From: Phycisphaerae bacterium
GTDB taxonomy: Bacteria > Planctomycetota > Phycisphaerae > UBA1845 > Fen-1342
DNA: 6,398 nt
NCBI GenBank assembly: GCA_022842805.1
Contig: JALHOX010000265.1
Span: 1-6,398, forward strand
Reading direction: 5' to 3'
This document shows, in pieces, positions 1 to 6,384 of this stretch. Position numbers and translations under genes: made by a program. Every line of letters starts with the position of its first letter. The stretch's first letter is position 1. The notes under the pieces were generated by a model, which ran no database searches, was not told where the DNA came from, and was given only the letters and a program-made list of their open reading frames with translations.

Positions 1-424
1 GCCAGGTCTTGCAGCCGCGGAGCTCGGGCAGCGGCGGAAAGGCCGGCTCGCTGACGGCGACATGGCCCAGAAAGGCGACGGCCGGGAGGGCTTCGACGCC
101 GAGCGCGGCGAGGCCGGCGCGGGCGGCCTCGATGGCGGTAGTGCCGCTGCCGGCGAAGGGGTCGAGGATCGCGGTGGCGGCGCGCTGGTCGATGGGGGCC
201 TGGGCGATGAAGCGTCGCACGAGCGCGGGCGAAAAGCCCTGGGTGTAGGGAAGCCAGCGGTGATAGGGCTCGCGCGAGAGATCGGCGCCGGTGACGAGCC
301 GGGCGAGCGACTCATCTTCGCTGAGGCGCTTGTACCAACGGCGCTCGAGGGACTCGCGGGCGTCGGTGTGTTCGAGCACCATCGCGGCGCGGCGCTTCGC
401 AAAACGGTCGGATCTTCGGCCCAT
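1..424 (-). CDS. SAM-dependent DNA/RNA methyltransferase, N-terminal part (truncated by window edge)
   Basis: Translating the minus strand from the ATG at 424-422 gives 141 open codons that run off the left edge, so the C-terminus is missing. Residues 88-96 read DPFAGSGTT, the SAM-binding motif I of the N4/N6 amino-methyltransferase fold, preceded by a hydrophobic strand (AIL) and followed by a helix and GVE (E111), a plausible motif II acidic residue contacting the SAM ribose. Before it, residues 59-69 (PYTQGFSPALV) match the Y-x-x-GFSP-x-LV segment often seen in front of motif I in DNA methylase-like proteins. The catalytic (D/S/N)PP(Y/F/W) motif is not visible and would lie beyond the edge, giving motif order I then IV. 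Residues 1-45 are basic and charged. The start is supported by GAGGGG 11 nt upstream (436-441 on plus). Target (DNA, tRNA or rRNA) cannot be decided. No partner endonuclease is in view, so an orphan modification enzyme or part of a restriction system are both possible. Confidence 0.8.
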   Translation of the reverse strand, partial: MGRRSDRFAKRRAAMVLEHTDARESLERRWYKRLSEDESLARLVTGADLSREPYHRWLPYTQGFSPALVRRFIAQAPIDQRAATAILDPFAGSGTTAIEAARAGLAALGVEALPAVAFLGHVAVSEPAFPPLPELRGCKTW

Positions 425-662
425 GGGGGCGTTGTCCCCTCGATGAGCGGATTTCGCAAGCGGGGCGCGGGGCGAAAGGGCAAAACGGCGAGGCAGGGAA
501 GGCGTGTGACGACGAATCGCGCGGGTGGCGGGCGGCGATTTAGTCACAACGTGAGTACGCGGTTTTGTCGTTTCGCACATTCGCGAAGGCGGTCCTTTCT
601 TGTTTCGGCCTTGCGCGCTCGCTACCGTACCCCTTCGCACCCCAACCGCCCCGGAGCCCGCA
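425..662. other. Divergent intergenic region between methyltransferase and transketolase
   Basis: This 238-bp gap separates two divergent starts and must hold both promoters, but I see no clear -35/-10 pair on either strand. Small symmetric elements are present: TCAC-AAC-GTGA at 544-554 and TTCGC-N6-GCGAA at 572-587, which contains the 8-bp palindrome TTCGCGAA at 580-587. Either could be an operator half-site pair, but such short palindromes are common in GC-rich DNA. Open frames across the region continue from antisense reading of the methyltransferase and show no recognisable protein. Confidence 0.4.
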
Positions 663-2612
663 ATGAGTGTTGCTGATTCGTTGACGCAGAAAGCCGCCGC
701 CCTCGGAAAACTCGCCGTACGGATGTGTACCGACGCTGGTTCGGGCCATCCGTCGAGCGCTCTGTCATTGGCCCATCTCACGACGGAGATTCTCTATCGT
801 CGTATGCGCCACGACCCGGCGAATCCGTGGCACCGCGGGGCGGATCGGCTGGTGCTGAGCGAGGGGCATGCCGTGCCGATCGTGTACGCGGCGTGGGCGG
901 ACATGGGCGGGATGGTCGGGAAATCGCCGACGAGCAAGCATGCGCTGCGGCCGGCGGAGGTGGCGGGGTTGCGCGATCTGAAGACGGAGCTCGACGGCCA
1001 CCCGAACCCGGCCGAAGGATTTCCGTTTTTTGACGCGGCCACGGGCAGCCTGGGGATGGGTCTGAGCGTTGCCGCCGGCTTGGCGCTGGGGGCACGGCTC
1101 GACAATTCGCAGCGGCGTGTGTTCTGCATCATCGGCGACGGCGAATCGCGTGAGGGGCAGATCTGGGAAGCGGCCGACTTCATTGCCGATCACAAACTGA
1201 CCGGCGTCTGCACGATTTTCAATTGCAACGGTCAGGGGCAGGCGGGCTTTGTTTCGGAGCAGCAGTCGGCGGAACGGCTGGCTGACAAGATGCGAGCGTT
1301 TGGGTGGGAAGCGGTGATCATCGACGGTCATGATCCGGCGGCGATCTCGGCGGCTCTGGACAAATTTGGCCGCACGACCGCGCCGCTGGCGATCGTGGCG
1401 AAGACGTTGAAGGGTTGGGGGGTCGACGCGCTTTTGAAGGGCAACTGGCACGGTAAGCCGCTGCCGGCGGGCGAGCTGGCTGCGGCGGATGCGTCGCTGG
1501 ATCGCGCGGCGGGTACGACGACGAACCCGTCGTTTCCGGCGCCGCCCGCGCCGGCGGGCGTGAGCATTTCGCACCCGGATCCGCGCGAGGTCGCTTGGCC
1601 GAGCTTTGCGGACGCGATGAGCGCGGGCGGACTGGGCGGTGCGCTGCAGAAGAACGCACTGGCGACGCGGCGGGCGTATGGAGCGGCGCTGCGGGCGGCG
1701 GGCGAGATCCTGCCGCAGGTGGTTGTGCTCGACGCGGATGTGAGCAATTCGACCTTCAGCGAGATGTTCCGAGAGAATCCGAAGACGCGCGAGCGCTTTT
1801 TTGAGTGCAAGATCGCCGAGCAGAACATGATCTCGGTCGCGGCGGGTCTTTCGGCCGCGGGCTACATCCCCTTCGCGAATTCGTTCAGCAAGTTTCTCTC
1901 GCGCGGGTATGACCAGGTGGAGCTGGCGAGCATCTCGCGGGCGAACATCAAGCTGGTGGGATCGCACTCGGGCATCTCGCTGGCGGCGGACGGGCCGAGC
2001 CAGATGTCGCTGAATGACGTGGCGTTTTTCCGAGCCTTCACGACCGCGCGCGGCGACGACCGCAGCACGCCGCTGTGCCACATCTACCAGCCGGCCGACG
2101 CGGTCTCGGCGTATCAACTGACGCAACTGATGGTGAAGCAGCGCGGCATGGCGTATATGCGCACGTTCCGGCCGGATGTGCCGCTGCTGTACGCCCACGA
2201 TCAGAAATTCGAGCCGCGCGGCTTCCATACGTTGATGACGGGCAGCGATCTGGCGCTGGTGGCGTGCGGGTATATGGTGCACGTCGCCAAGCAGGCGGCG
2301 GCGCTGCTGGAGAAGCAGAATCGTCGGGTGACGCTGATTGATGCGTATTGTCTGCCGCTGGACGATGAGCGCCTGTATGACGCGCTGCGCAAGGCGGGCG
2401 GTCGGGCGCTGGTTGTGGAGGACAATTACGGCGCGGGGCTGGGCGACGCGGTGGCGGCGATCGCGGCGCGGCGCGGCGGGCTGCGTGTGGAGCAGCGGAC
2501 GGTGAGCCGCATTCCGAAGTCGGCCCGCAGCGCGGAAGAGATTCTGGATTATTGCGGCGTCGGGCCGCAGCAGATCGCGGATCATGCGCTGGCGGTGTTG
2601 GCGTCGGCGTAA
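663..2612 (+). CDS. tkt: Transketolase, animal-type (TKT-like), complete
   Basis: Thiamine-diphosphate enzyme of the pentose phosphate pathway; it moves two-carbon ketol units between sugar phosphates in the cytoplasm. The protein is 649 aa. The N-terminal ThDP-binding domain shows GSGHPSS (H29), LSEGHA (H69), LDGHPNP (H113), GDGESREGQIWEA (158-170, the metal/diphosphate motif), N189, AKTLKGWGV and NWHGKPLP (H263). The pyrimidine-binding domain shows RRAYG at 336, SNSTFSEMF, and IAEQNM with catalytic Glu386, then GSHSGIS and DGPSQM (443-448). The C-terminal domain starts near 500 and has VVEDNYGAGLG. These motifs follow mammalian TKT (about 620 aa) closely. Gln447 stands where the E. coli/yeast type has His in DGPTHQ. 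The linker after H263 is longer than in human TKT, and about nine extra residues lie near 472-481. I chose ATG 663 because GGAG sits 6 nt upstream; the frame is open back to 600, but that extension is not family-like. Confidence 0.95.
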   Translation: MSVADSLTQKAAALGKLAVRMCTDAGSGHPSSALSLAHLTTEILYRRMRHDPANPWHRGADRLVLSEGHAVPIVYAAWADMGGMVGKSPTSKHALRPAEVAGLRDLKTELDGHPNPAEGFPFFDAATGSLGMGLSVAAGLALGARLDNSQRRVFCIIGDGESREGQIWEAADFIADHKLTGVCTIFNCNGQGQAGFVSEQQSAERLADKMRAFGWEAVIIDGHDPAAISAALDKFGRTTAPLAIVAKTLKGWGVDALLKGNWHGKPLPAGELAAADASLDRAAGTTTNPSFPAPPAPAGVSISHPDPREVAWPSFADAMSAGGLGGALQKNALATRRAYGAALRAAGEILPQVVVLDADVSNSTFSEMFRENPKTRERFFECKIAEQNMISVAAGLSAAGYIPFANSFSKFLSRGYDQVELASISRANIKLVGSHSGISLAADGPSQMSLNDVAFFRAFTTARGDDRSTPLCHIYQPADAVSAYQLTQLMVKQRGMAYMRTFRPDVPLLYAHDQKFEPRGFHTLMTGSDLALVACGYMVHVAKQAAALLEKQNRRVTLIDAYCLPLDDERLYDALRKAGGRALVVEDNYGAGLGDAVAAIAARRGGLRVEQRTVSRIPKSARSAEEILDYCGVGPQQIADHALAVLASA

Positions 2613-2616
2613 TTTC

Positions 2617-2680
2617 GTGGTGCGGGGCTTGTGCCTTGCGCACACGCCAGGAACAAGGCGGAGCCTTGTTCTACGAGAAC
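2617..2680 (+). repeat. Double-hairpin repeat element, copy 1
   Basis: First of two tandem 64-bp units, starting 4 bp after the transketolase stop. Hairpin A spans 2620-2643: outer stem GTGCG/CGCAC, two-base bulge on the 3' side, inner stem GGGC/GCCT with one G-T pair, loop TTGT. Hairpin B spans 2651-2671: a perfect 9-bp stem GAACAAGGC/GCCTTGTTC around GGA. No T-run follows hairpin B, so it does not look like an intrinsic terminator. The unit aligns without gaps to copy 2 at 49 of 64 positions. Confidence 0.85.
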
Positions 2681-2684
2681 GGTA

Positions 2685-2748
2685 GTGGTGCAGGGCTGCG
2701 GCCTCGTGCACTATCGAAGGACAAGGCGGAGCCTTGTTCGACCAGGAC
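2685..2748 (+). repeat. Double-hairpin repeat element, copy 2
   Basis: Second unit, offset 68 bp from copy 1, with 15 substitutions. Hairpin A spans 2688-2711 with outer stem GTGCA/TGCAC, so the closing G-C pair of copy 1 has become A-T on both sides. The inner stem GGGC/GCCT is unchanged and the loop is TGCG. Hairpin B spans 2719-2739; one A-T pair has become G-T and the rest is identical. A degenerate third start may follow at 2749-2764, where 13 of 16 bases match 2691-2706; it runs into a separate hairpin, TGCGCCG-TCG-CGGCGCA, at 2755-2771. Copy 2 lies in the leader of the downstream dehydrogenase gene and ends 22 bp before its ribosome binding site. Confidence 0.85.
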
Positions 2749-2784
2749 CAAGGCTGCGCCGTCGCGGCGCAAAGGAATAGATCG

Positions 2785-3849
2785 ATGAATCTCGTCACCG
2801 GCGGCACCGGCCTGCTCGGCAGCCATATCGTCGAGCAGCTTCGTCTTCGCAATCTGCCCGTGCGCGTGCTCGTGCGGAAGAACAGCGACCGCTCGTGGCT
2901 GAAGACGCAGAATGTAGAGTTTGTCGACGGGGACGTGACCGATCCGCAGTCGCTCGCGGCGGCGTGTCGCGGGGTCGATGCGGTGTATCACTCGGCGGCG
3001 CGCGTCGGCGACTGGGGGCCGTGGGAGGAGTTTCAGCGCATCACGATCGACGGCACGCGGAGCATGGTCGAGGCGGCGATCGCCGCGAAGGTGCGGCGCT
3101 TCGTGCATGTGAGCTCGATCAGTTGCTACGGCTATCACACGCGCGAGATCACGGTCGATGAGACGTTTCCGCTCGGCTACAAGATGTATCGCTGGGCCTA
3201 CTACACGAAGAGCAAGATTGCGGCGGAAAACATCGTGTGGGATGCGTACAAATCGAAGCGCATCGAAGTGACGGTGATCCGCCCGGCGTGGATCTATGGC
3301 CCGCGCGACCGCACGACCATCGCGCGCCTGTACGACATGATCACGTCTCGGCGGGCGAAGATTCTGGGCGACGGGACGAACCGGTTGAACGTGGTGTATG
3401 CGGGCAACATCGCCGAGGCAGCCATTGCTGCGGCGGCGCGGCCCGATTGCAATGGCGAAGCCTTTAACTGCTCGAACGACGGCGAGATCACGCAGCAGCA
3501 ATACTTCGATCTGCTGGCGAGCGCCATCGGCGCGCCGCGCGTGACGACGCGGATCCCCTACAACATCGCCTATGGGGCGGGCCACCTGCTGGAAATCATC
3601 GGCCACATGACCGGGCAGAAGAACCCGCCGCTGATCACGCGCTACGCGGTGTGGCTGATGGGGCGGCGCTCGTTTTTCAGCGCTGAGAAGGCCCGTCGGA
3701 TGTTGGGCTGGAAGCCGACGGTGACCTATGAGACGGGCATTCCGATGACGGTGCGCTGGTATGAGCAGCAGCGGGGCGAGGCCGCGGCGCCGCCGAGCGC
3801 CCCGGCTGCGCACGGCTCTCCGCACGCGCACGCTTCGCCGGCGGCGTAG
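2785..3849 (+). CDS. Extended SDR NAD(P)-dependent dehydrogenase, 3-beta-HSD/OleD-like
   Basis: A 354-aa cytosolic oxidoreductase of the extended short-chain dehydrogenase family. It opens directly with the Rossmann strand and TGGTGLLG (5-12, the GxxGxxG dinucleotide loop). D50 sits in GDVTD, followed by VYHSAA (67-72), the catalytic serine region HVSSIS (108-113), the YxxxK pair Y140/K144, and IRPAWIYGPRD (165-175). The end of strand 2 reads VLVRKN, with Arg where strictly NAD-dependent members carry an acid, so NADP(H) is possible. The DWGPWEEF segment (76-83) and the C-terminal NPPLITRY...SAEKARRMLGWKP (280-311) resemble 3-beta-hydroxysteroid dehydrogenase-like proteins, including OleD of olefin synthesis. 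Substrate is therefore likely a hydrophobic beta-hydroxy/keto compound, but this is inference. The tail from 332 is Ala/Pro/His-rich and low complexity. Start at 2785 is set by AAAGGA at 2771-2776 with an 8-nt spacer; an upstream ATG at 2734 would begin inside the repeat hairpin. Confidence 0.88.
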   Translation: MNLVTGGTGLLGSHIVEQLRLRNLPVRVLVRKNSDRSWLKTQNVEFVDGDVTDPQSLAAACRGVDAVYHSAARVGDWGPWEEFQRITIDGTRSMVEAAIAAKVRRFVHVSSISCYGYHTREITVDETFPLGYKMYRWAYYTKSKIAAENIVWDAYKSKRIEVTVIRPAWIYGPRDRTTIARLYDMITSRRAKILGDGTNRLNVVYAGNIAEAAIAAAARPDCNGEAFNCSNDGEITQQQYFDLLASAIGAPRVTTRIPYNIAYGAGHLLEIIGHMTGQKNPPLITRYAVWLMGRRSFFSAEKARRMLGWKPTVTYETGIPMTVRWYEQQRGEAAAPPSAPAAHGSPHAHASPAA

Positions 3850-4136
3850 CCCCCCTTCTCGGACGACGCGGCCACTCGGCCACAATAACGACCACGCCCG
3901 GGCGGCCGCCGTCGGGGTGACCTCTGATTTGGCTTGCCGCCGCGGGGGCGATCATTTTTCGGACAGCGTTGGCTCATCGCCGCCCGTCGGACGGGGTGGT
4001 GGCTGTTTGGTGGAAAGAGGCGGGCGATCGATGCCGATTTGTTCATCGCATGGTCGCGCTGCGGGCTGGTCCGCTCGGAACGGGTGCGACTTCACGACAG
4101 CAACCCAGGATTTTCCACCGGGAAAGCGAGCCGCGC
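3850..4136 (+). other. Intergenic region upstream of the two-component genes, no gene seen
   Basis: 287 bp without a supportable gene; it probably carries the promoter of the receiver-kinase pair. Visible structure is modest: a direct repeat CGGCCAC-T-CGGCCAC at about 3869-3883, a 10-bp palindrome GGCGGCCGCC at 3901-3910, a small hairpin CCCGT-CGG-ACGGG at 3983-3995, and TTTCC-ACCG-GGAAA at 4112-4125 close to the receiver's start. No strong terminator is seen after the dehydrogenase. The receiver's reading frame is open upstream to an ATG at 3969, but the extra 56 residues look unlike any receiver and are probably chance. Confidence 0.5.
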
Positions 4137-4628
4137 ATGGAACCGCATTACCGAATCCTCGTCATCGATGACAACGTCGACATTCACGCCGATTTTCGCA
4201 AGATTCTGAACCCGGAGACGCGGGCGTCGTCGAACGCGCTGCGTGCGATCGAGTCGGCGCTGTTCGACGGGCCGATCGCGACGCAGCGACAGATGCCGCA
4301 ATTTGAGATCGACTCGGCCTATCAGGGCGAGGAAGGGCTGCGGATGGTGCAGGAGTCGGTGCGGCAGGACAAGCGTTATCACGTCGTGTTCTGCGACATG
4401 CGCATGCCGCCGGGCTGGAACGGGCTGCGCACGTCGCTGGAACTCATGCAGGCGGATCCGGGGCTGCGGATCGTGATTTGCTCGGCCTACTGCGACTACA
4501 GCGCCGACGAGATCGCCGCCGCGATTCCGGATCGATCGGGGCAGCTCAGTTTTCGCTCGAAGCCCTTTGTCGCGGAAGACATCGTGCGGCTGGCGCGATC
4601 GCTGGCGGAGTCGTGTGTCGCGGTCTGA
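4137..4628 (+). CDS. Stand-alone receiver-domain response regulator with post-helix-1 insertion
   Basis: A 163-aa protein made of one CheY-like receiver and nothing else. The acidic pocket is D11/D12 in ILVIDDN, the phospho-acceptor is D87 in VVFCDMRMPPGWNG, the switch Ser is S116 in VICSAYCDYS with Tyr118 after it, and the conserved Lys is K142 in SKPF. All residues needed for phosphorylation are present. It differs from a canonical receiver (about 120 aa) by roughly 25 extra residues between helix 1 and strand 2, about residues 27-55. Having no DNA-binding or enzymatic output, it likely signals by protein contact or relays phosphate. It lies 45 nt upstream of a histidine kinase and is presumably its partner. 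Start at 4137 places strand 1 directly after the Met; the ribosome site is weak (AAGCGAG, 4124-4130). A small hairpin at 4112-4125 touches that region. Confidence 0.9.
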   Translation: MEPHYRILVIDDNVDIHADFRKILNPETRASSNALRAIESALFDGPIATQRQMPQFEIDSAYQGEEGLRMVQESVRQDKRYHVVFCDMRMPPGWNGLRTSLELMQADPGLRIVICSAYCDYSADEIAAAIPDRSGQLSFRSKPFVAEDIVRLARSLAESCVAV

Positions 4629-4673
4629 TGCGGTGGCGATTCGGCTGGTGCGAAGCGCACGGGAGAAGGGTCG

Positions 4674-6296
4674 ATGCCGCTGAGTCATTCTGAACCGCGG
4701 GGCGCGGGCGGCGTGCGCGCGCCGCGCTGGCATGTGCTGTACTACATTTTGGCCGGGTTCAACCTGCTGACGCTCGTGGTGAGCCTGTTGCTGAGCCACC
4801 AGGTGTCGCGGCTGTACGCGGAATCGGTTCGGGCGAATCAACGGTGGGCGGATCGCTTCGCAACGCTGAACACGCTGTCGGAGGCGGCGGGGCGTGTGAA
4901 CGCGCCGGGCAATGATGTGTTTGAGACGCATGACGCGGCCCGCGAGCGCGTGCGCTTTGATGCGGCAAACGCGGCGTTTGAGCGGCTGCTGGCGGGGGTA
5001 CAGGCCGATTCGCTCAGTGTTCTGGCCGTCTGCCATGGCGAGGAGTATCGGCAGTCATTCCAAAACATCCGCGAGTCGATGGCTGCGATGAGGAGCGAAG
5101 CCGAACGGATCTTCGATCACTTTTCGAAGGGGGAGCCGGATCTGGCCGGGGGCCGGATGGCGGCGATGGACCGGCACTACGCGGAAGTGAACGCCGCGAT
5201 CAATAGTGTCCAAAATCACGCCCGGGAAGCGCAGCGCGACGCGCTGGCCGCGCAGTTTGGGCAGGCGCGCGTGCTGCGGCGCTTTGAGTATGTACTGGCG
5301 GGGTCGATCCTGGTGATGATCGTCGGGGTGACGGTGTATGGACACCGGCTGTCGTCGGCGGTGCGGGCGGCGGAGTACGCCCGGCGGCGCGGGGCGATTG
5401 AGCGGGAAAGCCTGGAGCATGCGTTGATGGACGCCTCACGTCGGGCGGGGATGGCCGAGGTGGCGACGGGGCTGCTGCACAACATCGGCAACGTGTTGAA
5501 CAGCGTGCAGGCGTCGACTTCGGTGGCACGTCGCACGGTGGAGGAAATGCGGGCGGCGCAATTCCGGAGGGCGACGGAGCTGATGCGGGCGCAGGGCGGC
5601 GGGCTGGGGCGATACCTGAGCGACGATGAAAAAGGGCGGCAGCTGCCGGGGTATCTGGACATGCTGAGTGAGACGATGGTCGAAGATCAGCAGGCGCTGC
5701 TCCGGGAGCTGGACAACCTCGCGCGGGGACTGGACCACGTGAAAAACGTGATCGGCTCGCAGCAGCGCATGGCGAAGAACTCGACCATGGTGCGGGAAGT
5801 GTCGCCGAAGGAGCTGTTTGAAGACGCGGTGCGATTTGTGTCGGCGTCGCATGATTTCGATGGTGTGACGCTGCGGCGCGAGTTTGAGCCGATCGCGGCG
5901 GCGATGCTCGATCAGCATCGCGTGCTGCAGATCCTGGTGAACCTGTTGACCAATGCGGGGCGGGCGCTGCGCGAGACTCCGGCCGATCAGCGGCGCATCA
6001 CGTTGCGGATCGAGGCCGCCTCGGACGCGACGGCGCTGCGCTTTGAAGTGCAGGACAACGGCGTCGGCATATCGCGCGAGCAACTGGCGGCGCTGTTTTC
6101 GCACGGCTTTACAACGCGACCCGATGGACACGGCTTCGGCCTGCACAGCGCGGCGAACGCGGCGAGCGAGATGGGCGGGTCGCTGACCGCGGAGAGCGAC
6201 GGGCCGGGCCGGGGGGCGCGGTTTACGCTGCAACTGCCTCTGCGAGCGCCGTTGGCGGCGAGGCAGGAGCAGCATCGGTCGCCGCAGCCGGCCTGA
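4674..6296 (+). CDS. Membrane sensor histidine kinase with GLLHNIGNVLNSV-type H-box
   Basis: A 540-aa inner-membrane kinase that autophosphorylates on His and passes phosphate to a receiver, most likely the one encoded just upstream. It has a short cytoplasmic start, TM1 at about 21-40, an all-helical extracytoplasmic sensor region of about 160 residues (45-204) containing VNAPGND (75-81), and TM2 at about 207-223. A charged, coiled-coil-prone linker follows, with no clear HAMP or PAS domain. The H-box EVATGLLHNIGNVLNSV puts the phospho-acceptor at H269. The ATPase domain has all boxes: N-box LVNLLTNAGRAL (N423, N427), G1 DNGVGI (461-466), F-box LFSHGFTT (474-481) and G2 DGHGFGLH (484-491). 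The H269-to-N423 distance is about 154 residues, longer than the usual 100-115, because of an inserted segment (about 290-345) between the two dimerisation helices. The tail after 525 is disordered. The start has GGGAG/AAGG 4-8 nt upstream. Confidence 0.92.
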   Translation: MPLSHSEPRGAGGVRAPRWHVLYYILAGFNLLTLVVSLLLSHQVSRLYAESVRANQRWADRFATLNTLSEAAGRVNAPGNDVFETHDAARERVRFDAANAAFERLLAGVQADSLSVLAVCHGEEYRQSFQNIRESMAAMRSEAERIFDHFSKGEPDLAGGRMAAMDRHYAEVNAAINSVQNHAREAQRDALAAQFGQARVLRRFEYVLAGSILVMIVGVTVYGHRLSSAVRAAEYARRRGAIERESLEHALMDASRRAGMAEVATGLLHNIGNVLNSVQASTSVARRTVEEMRAAQFRRATELMRAQGGGLGRYLSDDEKGRQLPGYLDMLSETMVEDQQALLRELDNLARGLDHVKNVIGSQQRMAKNSTMVREVSPKELFEDAVRFVSASHDFDGVTLRREFEPIAAAMLDQHRVLQILVNLLTNAGRALRETPADQRRITLRIEAASDATALRFEVQDNGVGISREQLAALFSHGFTTRPDGHGFGLHSAANAASEMGGSLTAESDGPGRGARFTLQLPLRAPLAARQEQHRSPQPA

Positions 6297-6315
6297 CGAT
6301 GTTTGCGGGGCGCAA

Positions 6316-6361
6316 TGAAAGACAGGCGGCGCGCCGGGGCGCGCCGCCTGAAGCATTTTCA
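6316..6361 (+). terminator. Rho-independent-like terminator after the kinase gene
   Basis: A perfect 12-bp GC-only-core stem (6323-6334 with 6339-6350) encloses the four-base loop CGGG, 26 bp after the kinase stop. Flanking TGAAA (6316-6320) can pair with TTTCA (6357-6361), and a short TTTT run lies at 6356-6359, six bases after the stem. The T-run is short, so termination may depend mainly on the very stable stem. Since the stem is symmetric and flanked by A- and T-rich bases on both sides, it could also stop transcripts arriving from the right. Confidence 0.75.
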
Positions 6362-6384
6362 CCGGACACGAGCGATGGAGGCCG

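Noticed and set aside
600..662. Upstream start adding 21 residues to transketolase
   Set aside because: No ribosome site before 600 and residues unlike the family, whereas ATG 663 has GGAG at the right distance.
62..676. 204-codon open frame on the plus strand at the left end
   Set aside because: It is antisense to the methyltransferase motif DPFAGSGTT, Gly/Ala/Arg-rich, and has no recognisable domain.
2651..2671. Intrinsic terminator of transketolase
   Set aside because: The stem is good but no T-run follows, and the same stem recurs 68 bp later as part of the repeat unit.
2617..2748. CRISPR array
   Set aside because: Only two units, each internally palindromic over two hairpins, diverged by 15 positions, with no unique spacers of regular length and no cas gene.
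765..2852. 695-codon open frame on the minus strand opposite transketolase
   Set aside because: It is Arg/His/Gln-rich without any domain, lies antisense to a well-supported enzyme, and results from GC-biased codons leaving the complementary frame free of stops.
2671..3885. 404-codon minus-strand open frame opposite the dehydrogenase
   Set aside because: Arg/His-rich shadow of the dehydrogenase gene, with no motifs.
3930..3945. Sigma-54-like promoter (TTGGCTTGCCG)
   Set aside because: The GG and GC elements lack the required 10-bp spacing.
3969..4136. Upstream start adding 56 residues to the receiver protein
   Set aside because: The extra residues show no fold or motif, and the receiver's first strand begins just after the Met at 4137.
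4092..5036. 314-codon minus-strand open frame opposite the receiver and kinase start
   Set aside because: Composition typical of an antisense frame; the plus strand carries complete, motif-rich receiver and kinase proteins.
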